From Saccopteryx bilineata (lineage: Eukaryota > Chordata > Mammalia > Chiroptera > Emballonuridae): DNA of 64,000 nt. The stretch covers positions 199,710,847 through 199,774,846 of the forward strand of contig NC_089495.1 of assembly GCF_036850765.1 (NCBI RefSeq), written 5' to 3'. The notes beneath the pieces are model-generated. The model was not told where the DNA came from. It did no database searches and was given only the letters and a program-made list of their open reading frames with translations. Shown one piece after another: positions 46,615 through 57,360 of this stretch (position 1 is the first letter of the stretch; each line of letters opens with the position of its first letter). The translations under genes and the position numbers were made by a program.

Positions 46615-46735
46615 CTAGGACTGCAATACTTGCTCCCATTTGATGGAAGTGCACGAGCAAGCCCAGAGAGGAGCAGTAACCTGCCCACGGTCACACAGAA
46701 TTAGTACAGCGCCAGGAATTCAAGTCTCCTACCTT
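46615..46735 (-). mobile_element. MIR SINE fragment
   Basis: CCATTTGATGGAAGTGCACG, GTAACCTGCCCACGGTCACA and a CAGGAATTCAAGTCTCC end, just beyond the CpG island. Confidence 0.6.
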
Positions 46736-47913
46736 GAGGGCCTGCGCAGCCTGAGTCTGAAGGCTTCCTAGGACGTCCAGGCCTTGCCCTGGGGACAGGG
46801 CTGTGGGGGCAGAGAGCAGTAACTAAACAGGGGAGAAGGGGAGCCGTGGCCTGCAACGTGGACTCGCATCGTTTCCTCTTTCTGGAAAGAAAGGAGGTGA
46901 AGCGAAGGAGGAAGGAAGTGGTCGTACCTCCGCTGACGTCGGCAAAGATCTAGAAAGGGGCTGCCTCCCTGAGATTTCAGGTTAAAAATGAAACGGAAAA
47001 CACTGGGTGGCTTTCATCATAGAATTTAAGCCTCTTTCCTGGGATGAAAGCTCTGAGCATCATCTTTTCTTTACAAGACAGGGGATTTAACTACCTTAAA
47101 GTTGCTGTTCAGAGGGCTCCCTCCCCACCCCAGCCCCCTCAGGAAGAGGAGAGAAAGTTAACAAAGGGAGGGGAGAATCCATCCCAAAACATTCTCTGGA
47201 ATCCACACTCCCTGACTGGCTTTGGAACAATAGCGTTCTCTTCTCCACAAAGGGCCTTGTTTCCTGAGCTTTCTCAGCCTCCAGATTAGAGCCAGCCAGT
47301 GCACACAAGGTTTAAATTTGGGGGTTTGGGGTTTAGTACCCAGTCCATTCCATTCCCAGCAGTCTTGGGTGAAGAACTCCTCTGGGTCATTACTCACTAG
47401 CAATGTTCTTCTGAGGCTGACAGTATAGACCTGATCTTAGTGGTTTTCTGTTTGCTAAGGAGACTCAGCGATCTTTCATGGGGAAGTGCCAACCTCGGTG
47501 TTAGGCTTATTCTGGGCCCCCCAATTCCTAGCGAAGCCAAGCCCACTCACCCCCAGACTCCCTCTCAGTTCATTAATAAACCAGTTGTGAATGACGCTGT
47601 TTCAGTTAGAGCAATTAGAGAGCAGAGCAGGTAGGCAGGGCTTCAAGCGATGTTTAAAATATCTCAAGGGGATCATGGTTCTCCACAGAATGTTTCCACT
47701 CAGTTGTCATGAGGATCTGTGGGCTGAGGGTGCGAATCCATCTCTCCAGGGCAGAGGAACGTGGAGTCTGTGTTCCTGAAATGAACCCTGAGGACTGGCC
47801 CAAGTCCCCACACCAGGCTGCCCACTCACACTGCACACAATGTTTGATGCCAGAAGTTCAAGTATGCTCAGAATAAGGAGGACTCACATTTTCTGGTTTC
47901 AAAACTTACTACA

Positions 47914-48246
47914 GCCTGACCAGGCAGTGGCGCAGTGGATAGAGCATCGGACTGGGATGCAGAGGACCCAGGTTCGAGACCCTGGGGTCGCCAGCTTGAG
48001 CATGGGCTCATCTGGTTTGAGCAAAAGCTCACCAGCTTGGACCCAAGGTCACTGGCTCAAGCATTGGGTTACTCAGTCTGCTGAAGGCCCACGGTCAAGG
48101 CACATATAAGAAAGCAATCAATGAACAACTAAGGTGTTGCAACGAAAAACTGATGATTGATGCTTCTCATCTCCGTTCCTGTCTGTCCCTATCTATCCCT
48201 CTCTCTGACTCTCTCTCTGTCTCTGTAAATAAAAAAGAAAAAAAAC
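47914..48246 (+). mobile_element. GCCTGACCAGG-family SINE in L1
   Basis: A full copy from GCCTGACCAGGCAGTGGCGC to an A-rich tail, inserted in L1 ORF2-type sequence that continues at 48247. Flanks (AAAACTTACTACA and AAAACTTTGATTAC) match only partly. Confidence 0.9.
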
Positions 48247-48407
48247 TTTGATTACTATAGTAATCAAGACAGTACAATAAATGTATACTAGACATTTAGA
48301 TCAACAGAATAAAACTGAGAGTCTGGATATAAACTCTTATATTTACAACCAGTTTATTTTCAGCAAGAATGACAAGACAATCTAATAGAATAAGAATACT
48401 CTTTTCA

Positions 48408-48779
48408 GCCCTGGCCGGTTGGCTCAGTGGTAGAGCGTCGGCCTGGCGTGCAGAAGTCCGGGGTTCGATTCCCGGCCAGGGCACACAGGAGAGGCATCCA
48501 TCTGCTTCTCCACCCCTCCCCCTCTTCTTCCTCTCTGTCTCTCTCTTCCCCTCCCGCAGCCAAGGCTCCATTGGAGCAAAGATGGCCCGGGCGCTGGGGA
48601 TGGCTCTGTGGCCTCTGCCCCAGGCGCTGGAGTGGCTCTGGTCGCGGCAAGGGCGACGCCCTGGAGGGGCAGAGCATCGCCCCCTGGTGGGCAGAGCGTC
48701 GCCCCTGGTGGGCGTGCCAGGTGGATCCCGGTTGGGCGCATGCGGGAGTCTGTCTGACTGTCTCTCCCCAGGGTGAAGA
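48408..48779 (+). mobile_element. Long-family SINE without its 3' tail
   Basis: The head and body are well preserved, but the copy stops at CTCTCCCCAGGGTGAA and lacks the TTTCCAGCTTCAGAAAAATA tail of the family. It is still flanked by GAATACTCTTTTCA at 48394-48407 and 48780-48793. Confidence 0.9.
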
Positions 48780-48793
48780 GAATACTCTTTTCA

Positions 48794-48954
48794 CCCTGGC
48801 CGGATAGCTTGGTTGGTTAGAGCATCATCTGGAGGTGCACAGGTTGTTGGTTCAATCCCGGGTCAGAAAACATACAGGAACAGATCAATGTTCCTTCTCT
48901 CTCTTTCTCTATTTCTCTTTTCCTCTCTCTAAAAATTAATAAATTTTAAAAAAA
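48794..48954 (+). mobile_element. VES-like SINE directly after a long-family SINE
   Basis: It starts CCCTGGCCGGATAGCTTGG and ends in AAATTTTAAAAAAA. It is flanked by GAATACTCTTTTCA (48780-48793) and GAATAGTCTTTTCA (48955-48968), the same target used by the neighbouring SINE. Confidence 0.9.
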
Positions 48955-49271
48955 GAATAGTCTTTTCAACAAATGGTGCTGGCACAAATAAACTCCCACA
49001 TGCAAAAGAATACAGGACCCCATACCTCATACCATATACAAAAATGAATTCAAATGAATCAGACTGAAACTGAAATGTAAGAACCAAAACTGCAAAAGTC
49101 TCAGAAGAAAATGGAGGCACACATCATGACCTGGGTTAAGAATGGTTTTTTAGATATGGCACCTGAAACACAAGCAACAAAGGAAAATATAATTAAGTTG
49201 GGCTTAATTAAAATTTTAAAAAATCTCTGTGCTTTATACTTAAAGGACACCATCAAAAACATGAATATATA

Positions 49272-49665
49272 GGCCCTGACCGGTTGGCTCAGTGGTAGAG
49301 CGTCGACCTGGCGTGCAGGAGTCCCGGGTTCGATTCCCGGCCAGGGCACACAGGAGAGGCGCCCATCTGCTTCTCCACCTCTCTCCCCCTCCTTCCTCTC
49401 TGTCTCTCTCTTCCCCTCCGGCAGCTAAGGCCCCATTGGAACAAAGATGGCCTGGGCGCTGAGAATGGCTCTGTGGCCTCTGCCTCAGGTGTTAGGATGG
49501 CTCTGGATACAACAGAGCGACACCCCAGAGGGGCAGAGCATCGCCCTCTGGTGGGCATGCCGGGTGGATCCCGGTCGGGCGTATGCGGGAGTCTGTCTGA
49601 CTGCCTCCCCATTTCCAGCTTTGGAAAAATGAAAAAAAATAAAAATAAATAAAAATAAAGAAACA
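49272..49665 (+). mobile_element. Long-family bat SINE in L1
   Basis: Intact A and B boxes, full body and an AAAATAAATAAAAATAAAG tail. It separates L1 sequence on the left from the MaLR LTR on the right. The flanks AACATGAATATATA and AACATAAAAATATA match approximately. Confidence 0.9.
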
Positions 49666-49734
49666 TAAAAATATAATTGTTATGGGCTGAATTGTGTGTT
49701 CCCCCAAAACTCACATCTTAAAAGTTTTATAAAT

Positions 49735-49909
49735 ATCTTTTTAATTGATTTTACAGAAAGTGGAGCGGGGAATGAGAAGTAGTTGCTTGATTCCAGCTGT
49801 TCATTGGTTGCCTTTCGTATGTGCCTTGACCAGGCAAGCCCAGGGTTTCTAACTGGCGACCTCAATGTTCCAGGTCAGCGATCTATCCACCGTGCCACCA
49901 CAGGTCAGC
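49735..49909 (-). mobile_element. Short bat SINE, minus strand, in the LTR
   Basis: In reverse it has CCTGTGGTGGCACGGTGGAT, a degenerate B box and TGGTCAAGGCACATACGAAA, the layout of the short family. Confidence 0.8.
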
Positions 49910-49921
49910 CAAAAGTGTTTT

Positions 49922-50106
49922 TTTTTAAATTTATTGATTGATTTTAGAGAGGGGAAGAGAGAGAGAGAAAGAGAAATATTGATTTGTTGTTCCACTTATT
50001 TATGAATTCATTCGTTGATTCTCATATGTGCCCTGACCCAGGGTCAAACCCCCAACCTTGGCACATAAAGACGACACTCTAACCAAGTGAGCTACCCATT
50101 CAGGGC
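49922..50106 (-). mobile_element. VES-like SINE, minus strand, in the LTR
   Basis: It begins with a T-rich tail and TTATTGATTGATTTTAGAGA and ends AGCTACCCATTCAGGGCC. Directly adjacent to the previous SINE, and within the MaLR LTR. Confidence 0.85.
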
Positions 50107-50757
50107 CAAAATTCACATCTTAAAGTCCTGACTCCCAGTAGTAGCACAGAATGTAACTATTTTAAGAAGTCTTTAAAGATGTGATTAAATTAAGCTGAGG
50201 CCCTCAGGGTGGCAATCTAATCCAAAATGACTAGTGTCCTTATGAGGAGGAAGAGATCTCAGGGATGCAACACAGAGAAGACCTTATGTAGACACAAAGA
50301 TGCTGGCCATCTACAAGTTAAAGGAGAGAGGCCTCAGGAGAAACCAAATCTGCAGACACCCTGATCTTGGACTTCCAGCCTCCAGAACTATGAGAAATAA
50401 ATTTGTTGTTTAAGCCATCCCGTCTGCAGTATTTTGTTATGACAGCCTTCCCAGACAAACACAAGAACACACAGAATGGGAGGAAATACTTGGAAATTAT
50501 ATATCTGATAAGGGACTTGAATATGGAATATATGAGGAACTCTTACAATGCAGTAGTAAAATAGCAAATAACTCAATTAAAAAATGGACAAAGAACCTGA
50601 ATAGCTATTTCTCCAAAGAAAATAGACAAATGGTCAATAGGTACATGAGAAGATATTCAACATCATTAACCAACAGGAAATGCATATCAAAACCACAGTG
50701 AGATCGCACTTGCAAGCTCACTAGGATGGCTGTTATCAATAAAAACAAGTACTGGCA

Positions 50758-51160
50758 GCCCTGGCCAGTTGGCTCAGCGGTAGAGCGTAGGCCTGGTGTG
50801 CGGGGGACCCGGGTTCGATTCCCGGCCAGGGCACATAGGAGAAGCACCCATTTGCTTCTCCACCCCCCCCCTCCTTCCTCTCTGTCTCTCTCTTCCCCTC
50901 CCGCAGCCAAGGCTCCATTGGAGCAAAGATGTCCCGGGCTCTGGGGATGGCTCCTTGGCCTCTGCCCCAGGCACTGGAGTGGCTCTGGTCGTGACAGAGC
51001 GACGCCCCGGAGGGGCAGAGCATCGCCCCCTGGTGGGCAGAGCGTCACCCCTGGTGGGCGTGCCGGGTGGATCCCAGTCGGGCGCATGCGGGAGTCTGTC
51101 TGACTGTCTCTCCCTGTTTCCAGCTTCAGAAAAATACAAAAAAACAAAACAAAAAAAAAC
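50758..51160 (+). mobile_element. Long-family bat SINE with 17-bp TSD
   Basis: A full-length copy with good A and B boxes. A perfect 17-bp duplication AAAAACAAGTACTGGCA lies at 50741-50757 and 51161-51177, interrupting L1 sequence. Confidence 0.95.
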
Positions 51161-52324
51161 AAAAACAAGTACTGGCAAAAAGTGAAAAAACCTCAGACAT
51201 TGCTAGTGGGAGTGTAAAACATGTCACAGCTTTCAAAAAAACAGTCTGAGAGTTTCTCAAAATGTTAAACATCGAGTTACCAGATGACACAGCAATTCCA
51301 CTCCTAGGTGTATACTCAAGAGCCATAAAAGCATGCATCTTTATGAACTCATACACAAATGTTCATGGTGGCATTAAAGATAATAGCCAAAAAGTAGAAA
51401 CCACCCCAATGTCCATCAAATGCCAAATGGGTAAATGAAACATGGTATGTCCATACAATGCAATAGCACTTGGCCATCAAAAAGATTGAAGTCCTGATAC
51501 ATGCCACAACACGCATGAACCTTGAAAACATGTGCTCAGGGAAAGAAGCCAGACACGAGACCACATATTGCATGATTCCGTTGCTATGAAGTATCCAGTA
51601 TAGGCAAATCTATAGACGTAGAACCTACATTACTGGTTGTCTAGAGTCAGGAGGGATGAACGGCAAATAGAGAGTGATAAAGGACACCAGTTTTTTTGGG
51701 GGGATGATGAAAATGTTCTAAAATTGATTACGGTAATGAATATACCAAAAACCATTGAACTGTATAGTTCAAATGAGTGAATTGTACTGGGTGTGAATGC
51801 TGTCTCAATACAGGTTTTATCCCCCCCCCCCAATGTTAAATTATTCTCTGGTCCTTGAAAACAAAACTGACCATGTCTTCTAAATCTCTCCCGGTGGTCC
51901 CCAGGCCATCAGTGAAAAGCAAATCCCTTCATTTGGAAGCCATGCATGAGCTGGTAGACATTAGGGGACAGCCCAAGGCTAATGAACATTTTTATTGACT
52001 ATGGGAAACTTTTGAGTACCTAACAATAAACGGATTGGCTCCATCATATAAAATCTAGGACATTGATGTTGACAAATATAGAATTAAATATCTACATAAC
52101 TTTGGGTCAACTAGTCAGCCTCAATTCAAGTACTCATAGCTACATATAAATTATATGAAAGGTAGAATTTGGGTGAATTATATGACTGTTACGATGCAAG
52201 GCAAGGACTCCAGAATAAGGAAGACCTAGAGACTTCTGAGTCTGAAAAAAAAATGAGCGAGGGTAGTTCAAAGGGACTTATTCTCCAGGTTATTTAATCC
52301 ACTGGTTCTAATGCGAGGCACTGG

Positions 52325-52697
52325 GCCCTGGCCGGCTGGCTCAGTGGTAAAGTGTCAACGCAGTGTGTATAAGTCCCAGGTTCAATTCCCAGCCAGAGCA
52401 CACAGGAGAAATGCCCATCTGCTTCTCCACCCTTCCCCTCTCCTTTCTCTCTCTCTCTCTCTTCCCTTCCCGCAGCCAAGGCTCCATTGGAGCGAAGTTA
52501 GCCCAGGTGCTGAGGATGGTTCCATGGCCTCCCCCTCACGCACTAGAATGGCTCCAGGTGCAACAGAGCAACGCTCCAGAGGGGCCAAACATCACCCCGT
52601 GGTGGGCATGCCAGGTGGATCCCAGTCAGGCACATGCTGGAGTCTGTCTCTGCTTCCCTGCTTCTCACTTCAGAAAAAAATAAAATAAAATAAAATA
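52325..52697 (+). mobile_element. Long-family bat SINE
   Basis: A slightly diverged copy with an AAAATAAAATAAAATA tail. ATGCGAGGCACTGG before and ATGCCAGGCACTGG after are the target duplication. Confidence 0.92.
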
Positions 52698-53372
52698 ATG
52701 CCAGGCACTGGGCAAGTGCTGGGCTGGCTGTGCTCATTCATTCCACAAATAGTCCAGTGCGTGGCCCAGGGTAAGCCTTGGTATGCAGCTGCCGCTGCTG
52801 GTGAGTTGTTGGCTCCAGGCCTGGCCCAACCAACAGATGTGCAGGAAGAGCAGACGGTGCCTTGAGGGCCCAAGTGAAAATGCGCCAAGCGGTTCTGCCA
52901 TGAACCCGCCGGGCAGTCACTTCCCCTTCCAGAATGTCTGTTTCCTGGTCTGTAAAACTCCGATTGTGCTGGAGTACCTGCGTGTGTTGTTGTGTGCATT
53001 TTTCCCACGTCCCCAGACTTCTGAGGGAAGTGACCTCCCCTCGACCTCTTTTGTAAGCTCCCCAAAGAGCACAGGCCGAGCTGCTGGCACACAGTGGGGT
53101 CCACGCTAGCGGTGTGGAGGGAGCACCAGGTGTTTGTGGCTGGCAGGCGAGCTCAGTCCTGTGATGAGCTCAGGACTGAGGGGAACGAGGTGGCGGCAGA
53201 TGGATTTTCATTTTTATGTTCAGTTTAGAGAGAATCCTCTGGGCTGGGCTCCCCTCCGTGGCCCTCAATCTTGGCAAAATGTTGGAATCACAAAGGGACC
53301 TTTTAAGTGTCGATGCCCAGGTTCTACCCCAGACCATATGAATCAGATTCTGGAGGTTGGGCTTGTAGTTTT

Positions 53373-53373
<1 letters not shown>

Positions 53374-53419
<46 letters not shown>

Positions 53420-53789
53420 GACAGAGAAAGGGACAGATAGGAACAGCAGACAGGAAGGGAGAGAGATGAGAAGCATCAATTCTTTGTTGCGGCACCCTAG
53501 TTGTTCATTGGTTGCTTTCTCATATGTGCCTTGACCGGAGGCGGGGGGGGGGGGGTACAGCAAAGCGAGTGACCTCTTGCTCAAGTCAGCAACCTTGGGC
53601 TCCTAGCAAGCGATCTTTGGGCTCAAGCCAGTGACCATGGGGTCATGTCTATGATCCCACGCTCAAGCCAGCGACCCCGTGCTTAAGCCGGATGAGCCTG
53701 TGCTCAAGCCAGCGACCTCAGGGTTTCGTACCTGGGTCCTCTGTGTCCCAGTCCTATGCTCTTTCCACTGCGCCACCGCCTGGTCAGGC
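53374..53789 (-). mobile_element. GCCTGACCAGG-family SINE, minus strand, with (GT)n tail
   Basis: A reverse copy whose A/T tail has been replaced by a (GT)n microsatellite (53375-53417). It has a poly-G run near 53544. TGGGCTTGTAGTTTTA (53358-53373) and TGGGCTTGTACTTTTA (53790-53805) flank it. Confidence 0.92.
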
Positions 53790-54495
53790 TGGGCTTGTAC
53801 TTTTAAACATATATGCGTACACCCAGATCGAACACTGGGTGAGTTACAAATGCAATGTGCAGCCAGGCCGAAGATCACCAGCTATGCCTGTGTTTCCCAA
53901 ACCTCAGGAGCACCAGGTCACCTGGGGGAAGGTAAGAGAGGAAGTGTCAAAATGCTGCTTCCTAGGCCTATCTTTCGTACTCCTTTCGCATGCTTTGGTG
54001 TGCTATGGGGCTTAGGGGTTACCCTGACTGACAGGGTTTCCTAAATTCTCATAGTAGAAAAGTCATCTGGGGCACTTAATAAAAAGTGCAGGTTCCATTG
54101 TGCAATCGCCAATGTAATAATCAACTGGGGAAGCAACAATCCTCAACAGATGCTGAAGCCACCGAGTGAGAGGTTTTGGGTAACAGAAGTCACATGGTTC
54201 AAACTATCACACCACAGATTATGTACTAATTAAAAATGGAGAGAGATGCACCTTTACAACAGAGAGACCCGCGGTCTCTACCTGAATCGAGTGATCAAAC
54301 CCACACCTCCGAGAGGGGACAGGCTGACAACATGGGCCTCTGATGTGAGTGCAGCAGAATGCCCTCAACATCTTCTATGTCACATTCTTGCCAAAAATAC
54401 TTAACCTGATTTTAATCATGAGAAAAATTTAGGCAGGTCTAGAATGTGGGGCATCCCACAAGCCTGGACTCTCTTTGAAAACATTAGTATCAGTT

Positions 54496-54496
54496 G

Positions 54497-54548
<52 letters not shown>
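54496..54548. repeat. (GT)n microsatellite
   Basis: About 25 pure GT units, 45 bases before an (AT)n tract. Confidence 0.93.
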
Positions 54549-54550
<2 letters not shown>

Positions 54551-54590
54551 AAGGCAGGGAGTTATTCTATGTTAGAAGGATTAAAGAGAC

Positions 54591-54592
<2 letters not shown>

Positions 54593-54631
<39 letters not shown>
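54593..54631. repeat. (AT)n microsatellite
   Basis: About 19 pure TA units. Confidence 0.93.
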
Positions 54632-54633
<2 letters not shown>

Positions 54634-54985
54634 TTATATGAATGTGTGAACCTGGATTGACTCTGGGTTGAAACAGCACACAGCTCTAAAAGAAATTCCG
54701 TAGGCCACTGAGAAGTTCAATATTGCTTGTATGCTAGATGACGGGCCTGCATTCACGTTACTATTCTGAGGTATGTTGATGGCGATGTGGTTATGAAGGA
54801 GAAGGTCCTGATCTTATTCTCAGGGGACGCATGTTGAAGAGAGGGCAACAGAAGGAGAAAGGAAATCAGAAATGTGCCCCAAATGCTAACAATCAGGGAA
54901 TGTAGGTGCAGGGTACTCAGGTGTGCCTGCACTTTCCTTTCCAGTTCTCTGGAGGTGTGATATTTTTCAAAATAAAAGTGTGTGG

Positions 54986-55373
54986 GCCCTGGCTGGTTGG
55001 CTCAGCGGTAGAGCGTCGGCCTAGCGTGCGGAGGACCCGGGTTTGATTCCCGGCCAGGGCACACAGGAGAAGCGCCCATTTGCTTCTCCACCCCTCCGCC
55101 GCGCTTTCCTCTCTGTCTCTCTCTTCCCCTCCCGCAGCCAAGGCTCCATTGGAGCAAAGATGGCCCGGGCGCTGGGGATGGCTCTGTGGCCTCTGCCTCA
55201 GGCGCTAGAGTGGCTCTGGTCGCAACATGGCGACGCCCAGGATGGGCAGAGCATCACCCCTTGGTGGGCAGAGCGTTGCCCCTGGTGGGCGTGCCGGGTG
55301 GATCCCGGTCGGGCGCATGCGGGAGTCTGTCTGTCTCTCCCTGTTTCCAGCTTCAGAAAAATGAAAAAAAAAA
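54986..55373 (+). mobile_element. Long-family bat SINE with perfect TSD
   Basis: A full copy of the subtype reading GCGTGCGGAGGACCCGGG and CAACATGGCGACGCCCAGGA. AAAAGTGTGTGG is repeated at 54974-54985 and 55374-55385. Confidence 0.95.
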
Positions 55374-56047
55374 AAAAGTGTGTGGGGAGGGAGAAGGCAA
55401 CTTCCTGAGCCCTTCCCCTCGGAGAGTCTGACTCAGCGGACCTGGAGTGAGGCCCGGGATCTGTATTTTTTAAGGAACACCCAGGTGGTTTTTACATGGT
55501 TCAAGGCTTCACCATCCCTAGAGGTCCCCGCAGCAACCTGCACTGCAGGCTGCCTTTCGGTTTCTCAGACGCCCCATACTACCATCACTTTGCACATCCT
55601 GTTCCCTCTGCCTGGTCTGCTGTTCCCTCCTTCTGCTTAATTTCCACCTTTCTTTCCGGTCTCAGCCCAAATGTCACTTCCTCAGGGAAGGCTTCCAAAA
55701 GCCCCTCAATCACCCCAGCCCCCACTACTGGTTCTCACGGCCCCAGGACCACAGTGGTAATTTTACACAGAGTTGTGACTTGTGGGTGAATGTCTGCTTC
55801 TCCTTGTACAGAGTGGTACGGGCTGAACTGTGTCTGTCTGCCCCTGACCCCATTCATATGGTGCAGCCCGAACCCCACTGCCTCACAGTGTGACTGCATC
55901 TGAAAATAAGGGCTTTAAAGAGGTGATTCCAGTCAAATGAGTTCGTGTAGGATAGATGGGCTTCCCTCCAACATGACTGGTGTCTTTATAAGAGACTCAA
56001 AACAGAGCAAAGACCGTGGGCAGACACTGGAGGAAGACAGCCGTCTA

Positions 56048-56644
56048 CAGTGTGTCCGTAAAGTCACGGTGCACTTTTGACCGGTCACAGGAAAGCAACA
56101 AAAGACGATAGAAATGTGAAATCTGCACCAAATAAAAGGAAAACCCTCCCAGTTTCTGTAGGATAATGTGGCAGCATGTGCGTATGCGCAGATGATGACA
56201 TAACACCGTGTATACAGCGGAGCAGCCCATGGCTATGCCAGTCGAGATATGGATGGTACAGAGGAAAGTTCAGTGTGTTCTGTGGCTCGCTAAATTTGAA
56301 TCCATGACCAAAGTGCAACGTGAATATCAGCGCGTTTATAACGAAGCGCCACCACATACGAATCACATTACTCGGTGGGATAAGCAGTTGAAGGAAACCG
56401 GCAGATTGGTGGAGAAACCCCGTTCTGGTAGGCCATCAGTCAGTGACGAGTCTGTAGAGGCTATACGGGATAGCTACCTAAGGAGCCCTAAAAAATCTGT
56501 GCGTGAGCCCACATCGAACTGCACTGAATAGGTATGAAACTGGGAGAGTTTTCCTTTTATTTGGTGCAGATTTCACATCTCTATCGTCTTTTGTTGCTTT
56601 TCTGTGACCGGTCAAAAGTGCACCATGACTTTACGGACACACTG
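56048..56644 (+). mobile_element. Tc1/mariner-type element, internally deleted, 109-bp TIRs
   Basis: The element starts CAGTGTGTCCGTAAAG and ends with its reverse complement. The terminal inverted repeats span 56048-56156 and 56536-56644. I count four differences in 109 positions. TA dinucleotides flank both ends, as expected for Tc1/mariner insertion. The 379-bp interior carries an N-terminal transposase fragment and nothing of the catalytic core. It sits inside a MaLR-type LTR (55814-56788). It is non-autonomous and would need a transposase supplied elsewhere. Confidence 0.9.
56208..56531 (+). pseudogene. Transposase N-terminal (helix-turn-helix) fragment, internally deleted
   Basis: This 107-codon frame encodes a DNA-binding region. 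A helix near residues 15-40 is followed by a His/Arg/Trp segment (HITRWDKQLKETG) and a GRPS motif of the AT-hook or second-helix linker type seen in Tc1/mariner-related transposases. After about residue 98 the frame appears to cross a deletion. In another frame, bases 56507-56527 read Ala-His-Ile-Glu-Leu-His-stop, which resembles the natural C-terminus of mariner-like transposases. The DDE/D catalytic triad is therefore missing, and the C-terminal tail is out of frame. Confidence 0.8.
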
Positions 56645-57360
56645 TATATACAAGCCAAGAAGAAAACGACCTGTCGCCATCTTGGTCTCAGACTCCTAAC
56701 CACCTGAATTGTGAGAAAATATGTTTCTGTTATTTAAGCCACTCAATTTGTGGTCCTTTGTTATGGTGGCCCTAACAAACTAACGTAGATAGCAAGCGAC
56801 ACTGATCAGGGGTCAGATCTGTTTTGTTTACATCCGAATGTCCAGGGCCTCACAGAACTTGGCACTCAGAATGCCGGAGAACTCATTACCAGTCCTGGCG
56901 GATGTCGGGGCTTCAGTGAACAGCACTTGAAAATGCAGCAAGATAATATTGGAGAAATTACAAACAGGTTTGGGCTTTCTTCCCCTCAATGTTTGTTTCA
57001 TCGTGGCTGTCGCTGGTGCCTGCAGCCTTTGCACCCGCCTAGCTCTTGTCACCTCTTGCCTCTGGGGGAGCACGGGTGTCACCTCAAACAAACAAGAGTG
57101 GTTTCTCAGGCCTGAGTTGCAAAACAGACTCTGTAAACCCCCACAGTCCACGTAATAGCCAGGAAGCCAAAGCACTTTTCAGGTGTCACCGCCTCAGACA
57201 AGAAAGGAAAGGGCTGAGGAATTCTAGAAATCTAGGCTTGGAAGATAGAGAATCAAAGCTTGAGGTAAAAAGGCAAAATGTTTATTCCCAAGCTAAAGAT
57301 CAGTTGAAGAGAGGCTCAACTTCTGAATTTTTAGGAAAATGCAAATAAAAAATCCAGGAT

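Larger units (their letters stand above)
49678..50470 (+). mobile_element. MaLR LTR inside an L1, interrupted by two SINEs
   Basis: It starts TTATGGGCTGAATTGTGTG and ends with AAATTTGTTGTTTAAGCCAT and TTTTGTTATGACAGCC. SINE insertions at about 49735-49909 and 49922-50106 split it after roughly 60 bp. L1 ORF2-type sequence continues on both sides, so the LTR inserted into a pre-existing L1. Confidence 0.8.
47865..51840 (+). mobile_element. L1 LINE 3' portion, multiply interrupted
   Basis: Fragments of the ORF2 3' end and 3' UTR can be followed through 47865-47913, 48247-48407, 48969-49271, 50471-50757 and 51178-51840. They match the usual order: the hydrophobic FTGFKTYY-like segment, the Leu-Phe-Asn-Lys-like segment near 48960, the region around 50580 corresponding to KKWTKNLNSYFSKE, and the 3' UTR. 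Stops and frame changes make it inactive. The interruptions are the SINEs and the LTR listed separately. Confidence 0.85.
55814..56788 (+). mobile_element. MaLR-type LTR interrupted by the mariner-type element
   Basis: The left part has the typical start GGGCTGAACTGTGTC, and the middle has ATGACTGGTGTCTTTATAAG. The right part has the usual end (TTATTTAAGCCACTCAATTT, then TTTGTTATGGTGGCCCTAAC). The 597-bp element at 56048-56644 splits it. It is a solo LTR of the mammalian MaLR class with no internal region visible. Confidence 0.8.

Noticed and set aside
46467..46694. Poly-Trp or poly-Gly ORF
   Set aside because: It is a translation of the (CCA)n microsatellite.
48408..48480. tRNA-gene-like sequence with perfect A and B boxes (also at 6618, 49272, 50758, 54986, 57437)
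   Set aside because: These are SINE heads. The acceptor-stem pairing and anticodon arm of a real tRNA are not maintained, and SINE bodies follow.
50605..51178. Several 125-187-codon ORFs with VRFPARAHRRS or GNRTR motifs
   Set aside because: The same peptides recur at every long-family SINE. They are translations of the repeat.
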